A stretch of 64,000 bases of DNA, from NCBI GenBank assembly GCA_023436885.1, contig JAEZHI010000050.1, forward strand, positions 62,001 through 126,000, read 5' to 3'. Below the pieces are notes generated by a model. The model saw only the letters and a program-made list of their open reading frames with translations. It did not search any database and was not told where the DNA came from. The translations under genes and the position numbers were made by a program. Shown here in pieces: positions 25,006 through 34,797 of the stretch (the first letter of the stretch is position 1; the number at the start of each line of letters is the position of its first letter). Source of the DNA: Pseudomonadota bacterium (GTDB taxonomy: Bacteria > Pseudomonadota > Alphaproteobacteria > Rhizobiales > Pleomorphomonadaceae).

Positions 25006-26724
25006 ATGTCGTTTGGTATCAATCGCCGCACCTTCACGGTCGTGTCGGCTGCCGCGCTGATGGCGACGGTCGCCAGCTCGGCATTCGCTCAATCGAGCGA
25101 GTATCCCCGCAACGAGACGCTCTACATGAGCGGCGCGCAATGGGGTAACATCGTCGGCTTCAACCCCTATTTCGGCAACTTCGCCAATGGCCTCATCGGC
25201 CTCGTCAACGAGACCCTGTTCCGTTATGACCCGATCGCCGACAAGTACATCGATTGGCTGGCCGAGAAGGGCGAATGGACGAGCCCGACCGTCTACAAGC
25301 TGACGATCCGCTCCGGCATCAAGTGGAGCGATGGCAGCGACTTCACCGCTGACGACGTGAAATGGAACATCGATCTTGGCAAGCTGCCGACCATCTGGTG
25401 GACTGACCTCTACAAGAGCATCAAGAGCGTCGAGGCTTCCGGCAACACCGTGACGGTGACCTTCGACGGCACGCCTAACTACCAAGCCTGGGCGAACGCC
25501 ACCTGGAACATTCCGATGATGAAGCCTTCCCAGTGGAAGGATCACGCCAACGAAAAGGACATCACGTCCTGGACGCCGGATGAGCCGATCGGCACCGGTC
25601 CCTATGTATTCGACAAAGCCGGCTACGATCCGACGACACGCGTCGTGTGGAAGAAGACGCCGGATGGTTGGTGGGCCTCAAAGGCCGGCATTTCGCCAGA
25701 CCCGAAGCCGAAGTACATCATCGATATCGTCAACTCGTCGAACAACGTGGCTCTCGGCCTGCTGCTGTCCGGCAAGCAGGACCTGAACAACAACTTCCTG
25801 CCGGGCGTGGCGACGCTGATTAGCGGCGGTTATGGCCTGCATACCTATTACGACAAGCCGCCCTACATGCTGCCGGCCGTCACGTCCTGGCTGCTGCCGA
25901 ACACCAAGAAGGCACCTCTCGACGATGCGGCCTTCCGTCGGGCTCTGGCATTCTCGATCAACACCGACCAGATCGCCAAGGTCGACTACGGCAACGTCGT
26001 GCTGCCGGCGAGCCCCACCGGCCTGTTGCCGGCCTGGGACAAGTACATCGACAAGGACGCCGTGAAGAAGCACGGCTTCAGCTACAATCCGAAGAAGGCG
26101 GCCGAGATCCTCGACAAGGCCGGCTACAAGAAGGGTGCCGACGGCTTCTACAAGACGCCGAAGGGCGAGCCGATCGATCTGAAGATCGAGGTTCCCTCGG
26201 GCTGGTCGGACTGGATGCAGGCGGTGCAGATGATCTCGGCCGATGCCAAGGCCGTGGGCATCAAGATCACGCCGAAGTATCCGGACTTCAACACCTACCA
26301 GTCGGAGCGCAACACCGGCAACTTCGATCTGATGATCGAAAATTCCCAGCCGCTTAGCGACACGCCCTATACCTACTATCGCTATCTCTACCAGCTGCCG
26401 ATCCTGAGTTCGCAGACCAACTACAACTTTGCGCGCTTCGAGGACAAGGCGGCCTGGGATCTTACGGTTCAGCTTGCCAAGACGCCGCGTACCGATCTCG
26501 ACAAGATGAAAGAGATCACGGGCAAGCTGCAGGTCACCTTCATGGAAAACCTGCCAATGATCCCGCTCTGGTACAATGGGGCCTGGGCGCAGATGAGCAC
26601 CACGACCTGGAAGAACTGGCCGGCAGATGGCACCGACCGCCAGTTCATCCCAATCTCCTGGCGCGGTTGGCTGCAGATGACAGGTCTCGACACCATCACG
26701 CATCTGGAGCCGGCTGGCCAATAA
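25006..26724 (+). CDS. Opp/Dpp-type solute-binding protein (family 5), probably for oligosaccharides
   Basis: A 572-residue periplasmic binding protein with a signal peptide (INRRTFTVVSAAALMATVASSAFAQS). Family-5 features: LYMSGAQWGNIVGFNPYFGN, LVNETLFRYDP, YKLTIRSGIKWSDGSDFTADDVKWN, GTGPYVF and ending ENLPMIPLWYNGAWAQ. Preceded by GGGAGG at ideal spacing. The divergent LacI regulator, and the resemblance to cello-/xylo-oligosaccharide binding proteins of this family, suggest a plant oligosaccharide rather than a peptide. This is inference. Confidence 0.92.
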   Translation: MSFGINRRTFTVVSAAALMATVASSAFAQSSEYPRNETLYMSGAQWGNIVGFNPYFGNFANGLIGLVNETLFRYDPIADKYIDWLAEKGEWTSPTVYKLTIRSGIKWSDGSDFTADDVKWNIDLGKLPTIWWTDLYKSIKSVEASGNTVTVTFDGTPNYQAWANATWNIPMMKPSQWKDHANEKDITSWTPDEPIGTGPYVFDKAGYDPTTRVVWKKTPDGWWASKAGISPDPKPKYIIDIVNSSNNVALGLLLSGKQDLNNNFLPGVATLISGGYGLHTYYDKPPYMLPAVTSWLLPNTKKAPLDDAAFRRALAFSINTDQIAKVDYGNVVLPASPTGLLPAWDKYIDKDAVKKHGFSYNPKKAAEILDKAGYKKGADGFYKTPKGEPIDLKIEVPSGWSDWMQAVQMISADAKAVGIKITPKYPDFNTYQSERNTGNFDLMIENSQPLSDTPYTYYRYLYQLPILSSQTNYNFARFEDKAAWDLTVQLAKTPRTDLDKMKEITGKLQVTFMENLPMIPLWYNGAWAQMSTTTWKNWPADGTDRQFIPISWRGWLQMTGLDTITHLEPAGQ

Positions 26725-26736
26725 GTCGTCGCGTCC

Positions 26737-26766
26737 GCGTCCCGGGAGCCGCGGCTGCCGGGACGC
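26737..26766 (+). other. Stable stem-loop between binding-protein and permease genes
   Basis: GCGTCCCGG and CCGGGACGC (9 bp) enclose a further self-complementary AGCCGCGGCT. No T tract follows, so it is more likely a 3' stabiliser of the binding-protein mRNA than a terminator. Confidence 0.55.
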
Positions 26767-26871
26767 CATGCCTTATCGAACAAACGACACGCTTTGCGAA
26801 GATCCCGGACGACGCTGGTCGCCGTCCGGGTCCCGCCTGGGGTCTTTTGTTCCCGTTCCGGAGCCTCGATC

Positions 26872-27864
26872 GTGCTGCGCTACCTTGCCCGGAAGATCCT
26901 GATCTATCTCCTGACGTTCATCGTCGCAGTTACCGTCGACTGGGCGATTCCTCGCTTCATGCCCGGGAATCCTGTTGATGCACTGGTCTCGCGCATCGCT
27001 TTGATGCCGGATGCCAATGCCGCCCTGACCTCCTACTTCATGGCGGCCTTCAATCTCGACCAGCCGCTTTGGCAGCAATACCTGAATTTCTGGTGGGCCC
27101 TGCTCAACGGCGACCTTGGCCGCTCGATCATGCTGTTCCCAACGCCGGTGACGACGCTGATCAGCCGCGCCCTGCCCTACACCCTCGGTCTGCTGCTGCC
27201 GTCGATCCTTCTGTCCTGGTACGTCGGGAATGTCATCGGAGCCTTGGCGGCGCGGCGCAAGCTGCTCGACAACAGTGTCTTGCCGCTCGGCTACCTGTTG
27301 ACAGCCACGCCCTACATGTGGCTCGGCATCCTGCTCGCCTGGGTGCTCGGCTCGACGCTCGGTTGGTTCCCGCTGGCCTTCGGCTATGACCAGTCGCTCA
27401 AGGCCGAGTGGTCCCTCCAATTCTTCGGCAGCCTTCTCTACCACTGGGTCCTGCCGTTCGCCTCGCTGTTCATGGTGGCACTCGGCGGCTGGGCGATCGG
27501 CATGCGCAATATGATCATCTATGAGCTCGAAAGCGATTACGCCAACTATCTGATGGCACTCGGTGCTCCGCAGCGGCTCGTCCGGAAATACGCCTTCCGC
27601 AACGCCATGCTGCCGCAGATCACCGGCCTCGCGCTGCAGCTCGGTGCCGTGGTCGGTGGTGCACTGGTCACGGAGATCGTCTTCTCATACCCCGGCCTCG
27701 GCTGGCTGGTGCTCTCGGGCATCCAGAACCAGGACTATTTCGTCATTCAGGGCGTGTTCCTGTTCATCATCGTCGGCGTGCTGCTCGCCAACCTGATCGT
27801 CGACATCGTCTACGTCGTGGTCGATCCGCGCACCCGTGTCGGACTGCAAGGAGATGCGGCATGA
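26872..27864 (+). CDS. Opp/Dpp-type ABC permease (DppB-like)
   Basis: A protein of about 330 residues. GTG 26872 (VLRYLARKILIYLLTF) follows GGAG by eight bases and gives the normal family N-terminus, whereas an upstream in-frame start adds an odd Arg/Cys-rich leader. The DppB pattern is seen: the first helix, the periplasmic stretch PGNPVDALVSRIALMPDANA, and the EAA-like loop YLMALGAPQRLVRKYAFRNAMLP. The stop overlaps the next gene by four bases. Confidence 0.93.
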   Translation: MLRYLARKILIYLLTFIVAVTVDWAIPRFMPGNPVDALVSRIALMPDANAALTSYFMAAFNLDQPLWQQYLNFWWALLNGDLGRSIMLFPTPVTTLISRALPYTLGLLLPSILLSWYVGNVIGALAARRKLLDNSVLPLGYLLTATPYMWLGILLAWVLGSTLGWFPLAFGYDQSLKAEWSLQFFGSLLYHWVLPFASLFMVALGGWAIGMRNMIIYELESDYANYLMALGAPQRLVRKYAFRNAMLPQITGLALQLGAVVGGALVTEIVFSYPGLGWLVLSGIQNQDYFVIQGVFLFIIVGVLLANLIVDIVYVVVDPRTRVGLQGDAA

Positions 27865-28751
27865 CCAGCACCACCGGCTCCGCCCCGACCGCTCCTGCCT
27901 CCAAGGCCGGACGCAACGAGGTTCTCTATTTTGCTCTTCGCAATACCAAGCTGCTGATTGGCGCCGTCGTCTTCACGATCTTCCTGTTCGGTGCCATTTT
28001 CGGGCCCATGCTGGCGACCCACGAGCCGCTGACCTTCGATGCGCCGCCCGGCATGCCGCCGTCGGCGGACTATTGGTTCGGCACCACCCTGTTCGGCCAG
28101 GACGTGTTCTCGCAATTCGTCAACGGCCTTCGCTCGAGCTTCATCGTCGGCATCCTGGCCGGTGTCACCGCGGCGGTCATCGGCATGTTCGTCGGCTTCT
28201 TTGCCGGCTATCGCGGCGGTCTCGTCGACGAAGTGCTGAACATGCTGACCAACGTCGTCCTGGTAATCCCCACATTCGCGGTTCTTCTCGTCGTCGCAGC
28301 CTATCTCAGCGTGCGCGGCCTCGGAACGGAAGCAGCTTTCATCGGCTTGACCTCCTGGCCCTGGGCGGCGCGAGCCATCCGCGCCCAGACATTCTCGCTG
28401 ACGTCCCGTGACTTCGTCGGCATGGCCCGGCTCAATGGCGAAAGCACGCTCCGCATCATCTTCGGCGAGATCGCGCCGAACATGAGCTCCTACCTGGTGA
28501 TGACCTTCATCCTGCTGTTCGGTGGCGCCATACTGACCGCCGCGACGCTGGACTTCATTGGGTTGGGACCGACCGACTCCATCTCGCTCGGTCTTATGAT
28601 GAACTACTCGGTGATGAACGCCGCGCTGCAGCTCGGCATGTGGTGGTGGTTCGTGCCGCCGGGTCTTGCCATTACCGCCATCGTTGGCTCGCTCTACGTC
28701 ATGAACGTCGGCCTCGACGAGGTGTTCAATCCCAAGCTGAGGGCGCTCTGA
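27861..28751 (+). CDS. Opp/Dpp-type ABC permease (DppC-like)
   Basis: A 296-residue membrane protein with the DppC hallmarks: a hydrophobic first helix (LLIGAVVFTIFLFGAIFGPM), HEPLTFDAPPGMPPSADYWFGTT before the LFGQDVFSQFVNG loop, and the EAA-like segment FVGMARLNGESTLRIIFGEIAP. The start overlaps the upstream permease (ATGA). It forms the channel heterodimer. Confidence 0.94.
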   Translation: MTSTTGSAPTAPASKAGRNEVLYFALRNTKLLIGAVVFTIFLFGAIFGPMLATHEPLTFDAPPGMPPSADYWFGTTLFGQDVFSQFVNGLRSSFIVGILAGVTAAVIGMFVGFFAGYRGGLVDEVLNMLTNVVLVIPTFAVLLVVAAYLSVRGLGTEAAFIGLTSWPWAARAIRAQTFSLTSRDFVGMARLNGESTLRIIFGEIAPNMSSYLVMTFILLFGGAILTAATLDFIGLGPTDSISLGLMMNYSVMNAALQLGMWWWFVPPGLAITAIVGSLYVMNVGLDEVFNPKLRAL

Positions 28752-28752
28752 G

Positions 28753-29715
28753 ATGCTGGCGGTATCCGACCTCAAGATCCATTACCGGACGCTGGCTGGC
28801 AGCGTCAAAGCGCTCGATGGCGTCAGCTTCTCGGTTGCCGACGGCGAGATCATGGGGCTGGCCGGCGAGTCAGGCTGTGGCAAGTCGACGCTTGGCAAGG
28901 CGCTGATACGGCTTGAAGAACGCATGCAGTATGCTGGCGGCGAGGTAACGCTCGACGGCGAGACAATGCCCATTGCCGACGATCGGGCGATGAATCCCTA
29001 TCGTTTCCGCAAGATGTCGATCGTTCCGCAATATGCCATGAGCGCGCTCAACCCGACGCGCCGCATCGGCCGGATGATCGACGAGCTGCTGGCATCGCGC
29101 GGCCTCAAGGGGGCGACGCTTCGCCCAGAACTTGAACGGCGCCTCGCAATCCTTGGCCTGACGCCCGATGTGCTCGGCATGTATCCGATCGAGCTGTCCG
29201 GCGGCATGAAACAGCGTGTCGTGATGGTCTTGTCGACCTTGCTCGACCCGTCGCTGCTGATCGCCGACGAAGTCACCTCGGCACTCGACGTCGCCTCGCA
29301 GAAGAAGGTGGCCGGCGCCTTGGTGGAGTTCCGCGACCGCGGCTACGTCAAGTCGATGATCGTCGTCACCCACGACCTCGCCATTCTGGCTCAGGTCGCC
29401 GACAGCATCCTCATCATGTACGCGGGCAAGCTGGCAGAGAAGGCGCCGACACGCACCATCGTCGAGGCGCCGGCCCATCCCTACACCCGCCTGTTGCTGG
29501 GCTCCTTGCCCGAAGTCGGCATCCGCTTCGAGGAGAAACGGCTCCCCGGCATCAAGGGGCGGCCACCGTCCCTGCTCTCTCCACCGGTGGGCTGTCGTTT
29601 CCGTGACCGCTGTCCGCTGGCCTTCGGCAAATGCGTCGAAGAGCCTCCCTTCATCGAGATCGCTCCCGGCCATCAGGTCGCTTGCTGGAAGGCGGACGCC
29701 CATGCTCAAGGTTGA
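28753..29715 (+). CDS. Opp/Dpp-type ABC ATP-binding protein (DppD-like)
   Basis: A 320-residue ATPase. Walker A GESGCGKST is at residues 38-46, signature LSGGMKQRVVM, Walker B LLIADEVTSALD and switch histidine VVTHDLAIL. The C-terminal oligopeptide-transporter domain holds the four-cysteine pattern (VGCRFRDRCPLAFGKC ... VACW) that in relatives can bind an iron-sulfur cluster. Walker B has Glu-Val where Glu-Pro is usual, a common variant in this family. Confidence 0.95.
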   Translation: MLAVSDLKIHYRTLAGSVKALDGVSFSVADGEIMGLAGESGCGKSTLGKALIRLEERMQYAGGEVTLDGETMPIADDRAMNPYRFRKMSIVPQYAMSALNPTRRIGRMIDELLASRGLKGATLRPELERRLAILGLTPDVLGMYPIELSGGMKQRVVMVLSTLLDPSLLIADEVTSALDVASQKKVAGALVEFRDRGYVKSMIVVTHDLAILAQVADSILIMYAGKLAEKAPTRTIVEAPAHPYTRLLLGSLPEVGIRFEEKRLPGIKGRPPSLLSPPVGCRFRDRCPLAFGKCVEEPPFIEIAPGHQVACWKADAHAQG

Positions 29716-30580
29716 GAACGTATCCAAGGTGTTCCGCTCCGGCGCTTTCGGCGGCAAGAAGGCGAAGGTGATTCACGACGCCGACTTCGAGGTGAAGCCC
29801 GGCGAGGTGGTGTCGCTGATCGGCGAGAGCGGTTCGGGCAAGACCACGGTCGGACGCATGATCCTTCGCCTCACCTCGGTGAGCGAGGGGCGCATCACCT
29901 TCGAGGGCGAGGATATCTCCAAGCTCAAGGGCGCCGATCTGAAATCTTATTACCGGCGCGTACAGGGTGTATTCCAAGACCCCTTCAGTTCGTTCAATCC
30001 GATCTTCAAGGTCGGTCGCGTGTTTCGGACCATCCGCCGCGAGTTCCTCGGAGATCTGGGTGCGGCGGCCTGGGGAGAGCGCCTTACCGGAGCTCTCAAC
30101 GCAGTCGGACTTGAGGTGGCGGCTCTCGACAAGTTCCCGCATCAGATGAGCGGCGGCCAGCTGCAGCGCCTTCTGATCGCCCGAGCGCTTGTGCTCGATA
30201 TCCGCCTGCTTGTGGCCGACGAAATCATCTCGATGCTCGACGCATCGACGCGCATCGACGTGCTCAACCTTCTCGGCGATCTGAAGCAAAAGGGCTTGTC
30301 GATCATCTTCGTGACGCACGACCTTGCGCTCGGCAACTACATCTCCGACCGGATCATCATCCTCCAGAAGGGTGCCATCGTCGAAATGGGGGCGACCGAC
30401 CGGGTATTCGGCGATCCGCAGCACGCCTATACCCGCTCGCTGCTCAATGCCGTACCGCATCTGCATGAACGCTGGAGCGAGGCGGAGCTCAAAGACCTGG
30501 GTCTCGTCAAGGATACGGCGCGGGCCGGGGGCCGCCTGATCGAACACCAGCCCGAGCATTTCGTGCGCGTTTATTCCTGA
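29702..30580 (+). CDS. Opp/Dpp-type ABC ATP-binding protein (DppF-like)
   Basis: A 292-residue ATPase overlapping the previous gene by 14 bases. ATG 29702 (MLKVENVSKVFRSG) gives the family N-terminus. Walker A is GESGSGKTT, signature MSGGQLQRLLIARAL, and Walker B LLVADEIISMLD with switch histidine FVTHDLALGN. It lacks the C-terminal cysteine cluster of its partner. Last gene of the LacI-linked importer operon. Confidence 0.94.
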   Translation: MLKVENVSKVFRSGAFGGKKAKVIHDADFEVKPGEVVSLIGESGSGKTTVGRMILRLTSVSEGRITFEGEDISKLKGADLKSYYRRVQGVFQDPFSSFNPIFKVGRVFRTIRREFLGDLGAAAWGERLTGALNAVGLEVAALDKFPHQMSGGQLQRLLIARALVLDIRLLVADEIISMLDASTRIDVLNLLGDLKQKGLSIIFVTHDLALGNYISDRIIILQKGAIVEMGATDRVFGDPQHAYTRSLLNAVPHLHERWSEAELKDLGLVKDTARAGGRLIEHQPEHFVRVYS

Positions 30581-30629
30581 TCCGGCCCCGATCCGCCTGT
30601 CGCTGTGGTCGGCGTACATGCTATGCCGG

Positions 30630-30647
30630 CCTCATCGAAGGATGAGG
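30630..30647 (+). promoter_or_regulatory. Hairpin overlapping a ribosome-binding site
   Basis: CCTCATC and GATGAGG pair around a GAAG loop. The 3' arm contains the GAGG that serves the ATG at 30655, so folding could limit translation of the oxidase. No T tract follows. Confidence 0.35.
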
Positions 30648-30654
30648 CGGCAAG

Positions 30655-32040
30655 ATGAGCGAACAGGCATTTTCGGAGCTGCGGAGGGTGCTCGGCCCAG
30701 CCGGTTTTCTTGAAGGCTCCGATATCCCTGCCCGCAATCAGTCAGACTCATCGGTGCAGCCGCCGCAGAAGCCGCTCGCAGTACTGCGCCCCGCCTCAAC
30801 CGAAGAGGTTTCAGAGGCGCTGGCCATTGCATCCCGGCATCGGCTCACCATCACAACCCAGGGCGGGCTCACCGGCCTCTGTGGGGGAGCGACCCCGGCG
30901 CCTGGCACCCTGGCCCTGTCGCTTGAGCGGCTGACCGGCATCGAAGAGATCGATGGCCGCGCCATGACGCTGACGGCGCGCGCCGGCACGCCGCTTGAGA
31001 CCATGCAGCACGCTGCCGAGGCAGAGGGCCTGTTGTTCCCTGTCGACTTCGGCGCACGAGGTACCGCAACAGCCGGCGGCATCGTCTCGACCAACGCCGG
31101 TGGCAATCGGGTGCTGCGCTACGGCATGACACGTGCCTCCGTGCTCGGCCTCGAGGCGGTTCTGGCCGATGGCACGGTGATCGGCTCGCTCAACAAGATG
31201 CTGAAGAACAATGCCGGTCCCGATCTCAAGCAGTTGTTCGCCGGCTCCGAGGGCTTGTTCGGCGTGGTGACCCGCGTTGTCTTCGCGCTTCAGCCGCTGC
31301 CTCGCTGGACGGGATTGGCGTTGGTCGCCTTGCGGGATTTCGAAGCAGCCGCCGACATCCTGGCCAGTGCGCGTGCCGATCTTGGGCCAATGCTCTCCGC
31401 CTTCGAGGTGATGTGGCCAGATTACTGGACGATGGTGACCGAGAATGTCCCGGGTCGCCGCGATCCCTTCGCCGACAAGCACGGGCTCTATCTCCTCATC
31501 GAAGGTCACGGCCGCGATGCGACGCGCGACGGCGCGACCTTCGAGGCCTTTCTCGAGGGTATCTTCGAGGCGGGTCTCGTCGAGGATGCCATGCTGGCGC
31601 AATCACTCTCCGACATGGAGGCCTTCTGGTCGATCCGGGATGCGTCGGCCGAGATCGAGCCGGTGCTCGGCGAGCACGAAAGCTTTGACGTCGGCCTGCC
31701 GCCGGGTGAAGTCGGGCGCTTTGTCGAGGCTTGTCGCTCAACGCTTGCCCATGAACTGCCAACCAGCCGCGCCGTGTTCTTCGGCCATGCCGCTGATGGC
31801 AATATTCACGTGATGGCTTCCGTGCCCGAAACCGGCCCGATCGGTCATCACGCGGTGGAAAGCGTTGTTTATGGCGTGACGCGAAGCTTCTCGGGCTCCG
31901 TGTCCGCCGAGCACGGCATCGGCGCGCTGAAACGCGGCTGGCTCGGCCATAGCCGCTCCAAAGCCGAAATCGCGCTTATGGAGCGCCTTAAGGCGGCGCT
32001 CGATCCCCTCGGCATCCTCAACCCCGGCAAGGTGATCTGA
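30655..32040 (+). CDS. GlcD-like FAD-linked oxidase (2-hydroxyacid dehydrogenase type)
   Basis: A 461-residue flavoprotein of the FAD_binding_4 plus FAD-oxidase_C (VAO/PCMH) group, which contains glycolate oxidase GlcD, D-lactate and D-2-hydroxyglutarate dehydrogenases. Seen: AVLRPASTEEVSEALAIA, FAD contacts TTQGGLTGLCGGATP and GTATAGGIVSTNAGGNRVLRYG. C-terminal metal/substrate motifs are GHAADGNIHV and SAEHGIGALKRGW. The substrate is not decided by sequence. It lies 74 bases after the importer operon and may be co-transcribed. Convergent with the polyamine-type transporter. Confidence 0.9.
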   Translation: MSEQAFSELRRVLGPAGFLEGSDIPARNQSDSSVQPPQKPLAVLRPASTEEVSEALAIASRHRLTITTQGGLTGLCGGATPAPGTLALSLERLTGIEEIDGRAMTLTARAGTPLETMQHAAEAEGLLFPVDFGARGTATAGGIVSTNAGGNRVLRYGMTRASVLGLEAVLADGTVIGSLNKMLKNNAGPDLKQLFAGSEGLFGVVTRVVFALQPLPRWTGLALVALRDFEAAADILASARADLGPMLSAFEVMWPDYWTMVTENVPGRRDPFADKHGLYLLIEGHGRDATRDGATFEAFLEGIFEAGLVEDAMLAQSLSDMEAFWSIRDASAEIEPVLGEHESFDVGLPPGEVGRFVEACRSTLAHELPTSRAVFFGHAADGNIHVMASVPETGPIGHHAVESVVYGVTRSFSGSVSAEHGIGALKRGWLGHSRSKAEIALMERLKAALDPLGILNPGKVI

Positions 32041-32053
32041 GGAGTGCCAGGGA

Positions 32054-32851
32054 TCAGTCCCTCGTCGACATGGCGCCCATGAGCTTCGGCAGATCGCCGA
32101 AGCGGGCGATCAGGCCGAAAACGGCCGCCGTCACGGCGACGAACAGCACCGACACCGCCGCCATGGTCGGCGTATAGCCATAGCGGAGCGCGTTGAACAC
32201 CTTAATTGGCAGTGTCTCTCGCACGAAGCCAATGGTCATATAGGCGACGATATATTCGTTGAGCGACAGCACGAAGGCGAAGGCATAGCCAGAGACGACA
32301 TAGGGCAGAATCAGCGGCAGCACCACGGTGCGGAACACCGTGCGATCATCCGCGCCCATGGTGGCGGCAGCCTCGGTCAGCGAACGGTCGATCGACGAGA
32401 AGCCGAGCGTCAGCGTCACGAGCGGCAGCGTCACGAAGAAGATGGCATGGGCAATCACCGCCGTCCAAACCTGGCCGTAAAAACCGGAGGTCGCCCAGAA
32501 TGTCAGAAAACCCAGCGCGGTGATGACCGGCGGCAGCGTGAAGGGAGCGACGCCAAGCAGTTGGAAGACCTGCGCCCAAGGGGCGATTCGCCGCCAGAGG
32601 AACCAGGCGAGCGGCAGGGCGATGACCACCGCAAGTGCTGCCGAGGTGACGGCGAGCAGCACGGAAGCGATGAGTGCCCGGAACCATTCGGGATCGACGA
32701 AGATTTCGGCGAACCAATGGAAGGAGAAGCCCTGTGGTGGAAACGACAGGTTCTGCTTCTCGTTGAACGAGACGCCGATCACCACAACGATGGGTGCGGC
32801 GAGGAAGATGCCGACCAGCGCGAGATAAAGGCGGGAGAGGAAGCGCTCCAT
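32054..32851 (-). CDS. Polyamine-type ABC permease (PotC-like)
   Basis: A 265-residue membrane protein. ATG 32851 (MERFLSRLYLALVGIFL) was chosen; it follows the previous stop by one base. An in-frame start nine codons earlier overlaps the upstream gene. Typical features are GVSFNEKQNLSFPPQGFSFHWF after the first helix and the EAA loop SLTEAAATMGADDRTVFRTV. Last gene of the ureohydrolase/transporter operon. Confidence 0.92.
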   Translation of the reverse strand: MERFLSRLYLALVGIFLAAPIVVVIGVSFNEKQNLSFPPQGFSFHWFAEIFVDPEWFRALIASVLLAVTSAALAVVIALPLAWFLWRRIAPWAQVFQLLGVAPFTLPPVITALGFLTFWATSGFYGQVWTAVIAHAIFFVTLPLVTLTLGFSSIDRSLTEAAATMGADDRTVFRTVVLPLILPYVVSGYAFAFVLSLNEYIVAYMTIGFVRETLPIKVFNALRYGYTPTMAAVSVLFVAVTAAVFGLIARFGDLPKLMGAMSTRD

Positions 32852-32852
32852 C

Positions 32853-33704
32853 TCAGGCCTCCAGCTTCTTGCCGGCAAACATCGTCAGCGACACGAGCGC
32901 CAGCGACACCAGCACGAGGAACACCGCCATGGCGGCTGCGAACGGCATGTTCGACTGGTAAAGCGCCTGGTCGGTGATCAGTACCGACAGCGTCCAGTGG
33001 CTCGGCCGCCCCAGGATCTGCGGCAGAAGATAGGAGCCGAGCGCGAAGATGAAGGCCATGATCAGCGTGGCGATCAGGGTCGTCCGAAGGGCCGGCAGCA
33101 CCACAGTGAAAAAGGCCTTGAGGGGCGAAGCGCCCAGCGTGCGCGCTGCCTCGGTCAAAGTTGGATCGAGGCGCACCATGGACGGATAGAGCACCAGCAC
33201 GGCGTAGGGCATCGCCTGATAGACCATGCCGGTGAGCACTCCGCCAAAGCCGGGTACCAGTGCCTGTGGCGCCTGCATCAGGCCCACCCAGACAAGGAGG
33301 TTGGTGATCCCGGCGGTGCGGGACAGAAGTGTCGACCAGGCGAAACCGATGATCACTTCCGACAGCGACAGGATCGAGAGAAGCGCCACCAGCCAAATCA
33401 CCTGCGTGGATCGCCGAGAGCGGGCGATCAGATAGGTGAAAGGCACGGCAATGACCAGCGCCACCACCGCCACCGCAACGGCGAGGTAGAGCGAGAACAT
33501 CAGGACGTTGCCGAAAAACGGCGTCAGGAAACGGGCATAGTTGGCCAGCACGAAGTCCGGCACATAGAAACCGCCCTGCTGGCGGCGAAAGAAGCTGACC
33601 ACCACCATGGTGCCGAAGGGTACGATGAAGAAGATGGTCAACATCAGGCCGGGAAAGATCACCGGCAGATGCTGCGCGAGGCCGCGGGCAGGTTCGCGCC
33701 TCAT
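32853..33704 (-). CDS. Polyamine-type ABC permease (PotB-like)
   Basis: A 283-residue permease: LPVIFPGLMLTIFFIVPFGTMVVVSF as first helix, then VLANYARFLTPFFGNVLMFSLYLA and the EAA loop TLTEAARTLGASPLKAFFTVVLPALR. Overlaps the ATPase stop by four bases. Pairs with the next permease. Confidence 0.93.
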   Translation of the reverse strand: MRREPARGLAQHLPVIFPGLMLTIFFIVPFGTMVVVSFFRRQQGGFYVPDFVLANYARFLTPFFGNVLMFSLYLAVAVAVVALVIAVPFTYLIARSRRSTQVIWLVALLSILSLSEVIIGFAWSTLLSRTAGITNLLVWVGLMQAPQALVPGFGGVLTGMVYQAMPYAVLVLYPSMVRLDPTLTEAARTLGASPLKAFFTVVLPALRTTLIATLIMAFIFALGSYLLPQILGRPSHWTLSVLITDQALYQSNMPFAAAMAVFLVLVSLALVSLTMFAGKKLEA

Positions 33705-34732
33705 CGGGTAAGTACCACGGAACGGGCGGGATCGAGGCGAAGCCCGACGCGGTCGCCGACCGTCACCTCCGGCCGGGCGCGGGGGCTGGTCACGGCGACA
33801 ACCTGGGTGCCGCCAGCGTCGAGGAAGAACTCGATTGCGCCGCCCAGATCGCGCACAAAGGTGATCTTGGCCTCGGGAAGCTCCGGAGATGGGGCGGTGA
33901 GTTCGACATCCTCGGGCCGGACCGATAGCGTGGCCTTCGAAATGCCGTAAGGCATTCCGATAGCCGTCGGGCGCCCGAGCAGCACGGTATGATCGCCGTT
34001 GCGTGCAATGTCGATCAGGTTGGTCGAGCCAATGAAATCGGCGACGAAGGTATCGGCAGGCTTGCGATAGATCTCGACCGGTGACGCGGCCTGACGGATC
34101 TCGCCGCTTTGCATGACGATCACCGTATCGGCCATGGTCATCGCCTCGCGCTGGTCATGGGTGACGACGATGGTGGTAATGCCAAGCTGCTGTTGCAGCT
34201 GGCGGAGCTCGACCTGCATGGCCTCGCGAAGCTTGGCGTCGAGCGCCGAAAGCGGCTCGTCGAGCAGGAAGAGACGCGGATTGACGGCCAATGCCCGGGC
34301 GATGGCGACGCGTTGGCGTTGGCCGCCCGAAAGCTTGGTAACCGCCCGGTCGGCATAGCCAGGCAAATGGACCATGGCGAGCAGCTCTTCGACTCGCCAG
34401 GCCTGCTCCTCCTTGGAAAGGCCGCGAATTCGAAGCGCATAGGCGATATTGCCGCCAACGGTCAGATGCGGAAACAATGCCAGCGACTGGAAGACCATGC
34501 CGAGATTGCGCTTGTGGGTCGGCTGGCGAGTGATGTCCTCGCCATCGATCGAGATGGTGCCGGTGGTGGGCAGGTCGAGGCCGGCGATCATACGAAGCAG
34601 CGTCGTCTTGCCGCAGCCCGATGGTCCGAGCAGGCAGACGAAGCGACCATTGGGCACTTCGAGATCGACGTCATTGACCGCCTTCACCGTGCCGAATTCG
34701 CGGGTGACGCCCTTGAGTACCAGTCCCGACAT
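33701..34732 (-). CDS. Polyamine-type ABC ATP-binding protein (PotA-like)
   Basis: A 343-residue ATPase starting MSGLVLKGVTREFG at ATG 34732. Walker A GPSGCGKTT, LSGGQRQRVAIARAL, LDEPLSALDAKLREAMQ, switch histidine VVTHDQREAMTMAD, and a C-terminal TOBE-type domain (LSVRPEDVEL) typical of PotA/FbpC. Energises the two overlapping permease genes downstream. A longer in-frame start would overlap the binding-protein gene and is rejected. Confidence 0.93.
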   Translation of the reverse strand: MSGLVLKGVTREFGTVKAVNDVDLEVPNGRFVCLLGPSGCGKTTLLRMIAGLDLPTTGTISIDGEDITRQPTHKRNLGMVFQSLALFPHLTVGGNIAYALRIRGLSKEEQAWRVEELLAMVHLPGYADRAVTKLSGGQRQRVAIARALAVNPRLFLLDEPLSALDAKLREAMQVELRQLQQQLGITTIVVTHDQREAMTMADTVIVMQSGEIRQAASPVEIYRKPADTFVADFIGSTNLIDIARNGDHTVLLGRPTAIGMPYGISKATLSVRPEDVELTAPSPELPEAKITFVRDLGGAIEFFLDAGGTQVVAVTSPRARPEVTVGDRVGLRLDPARSVVLTR

Positions 34733-34797
34733 GAGGATTTCCGTCGCGAGAAAAGGGGCGCCCCGCAGTTGCGAGGCGCCGGATATGGCGAAGTCGA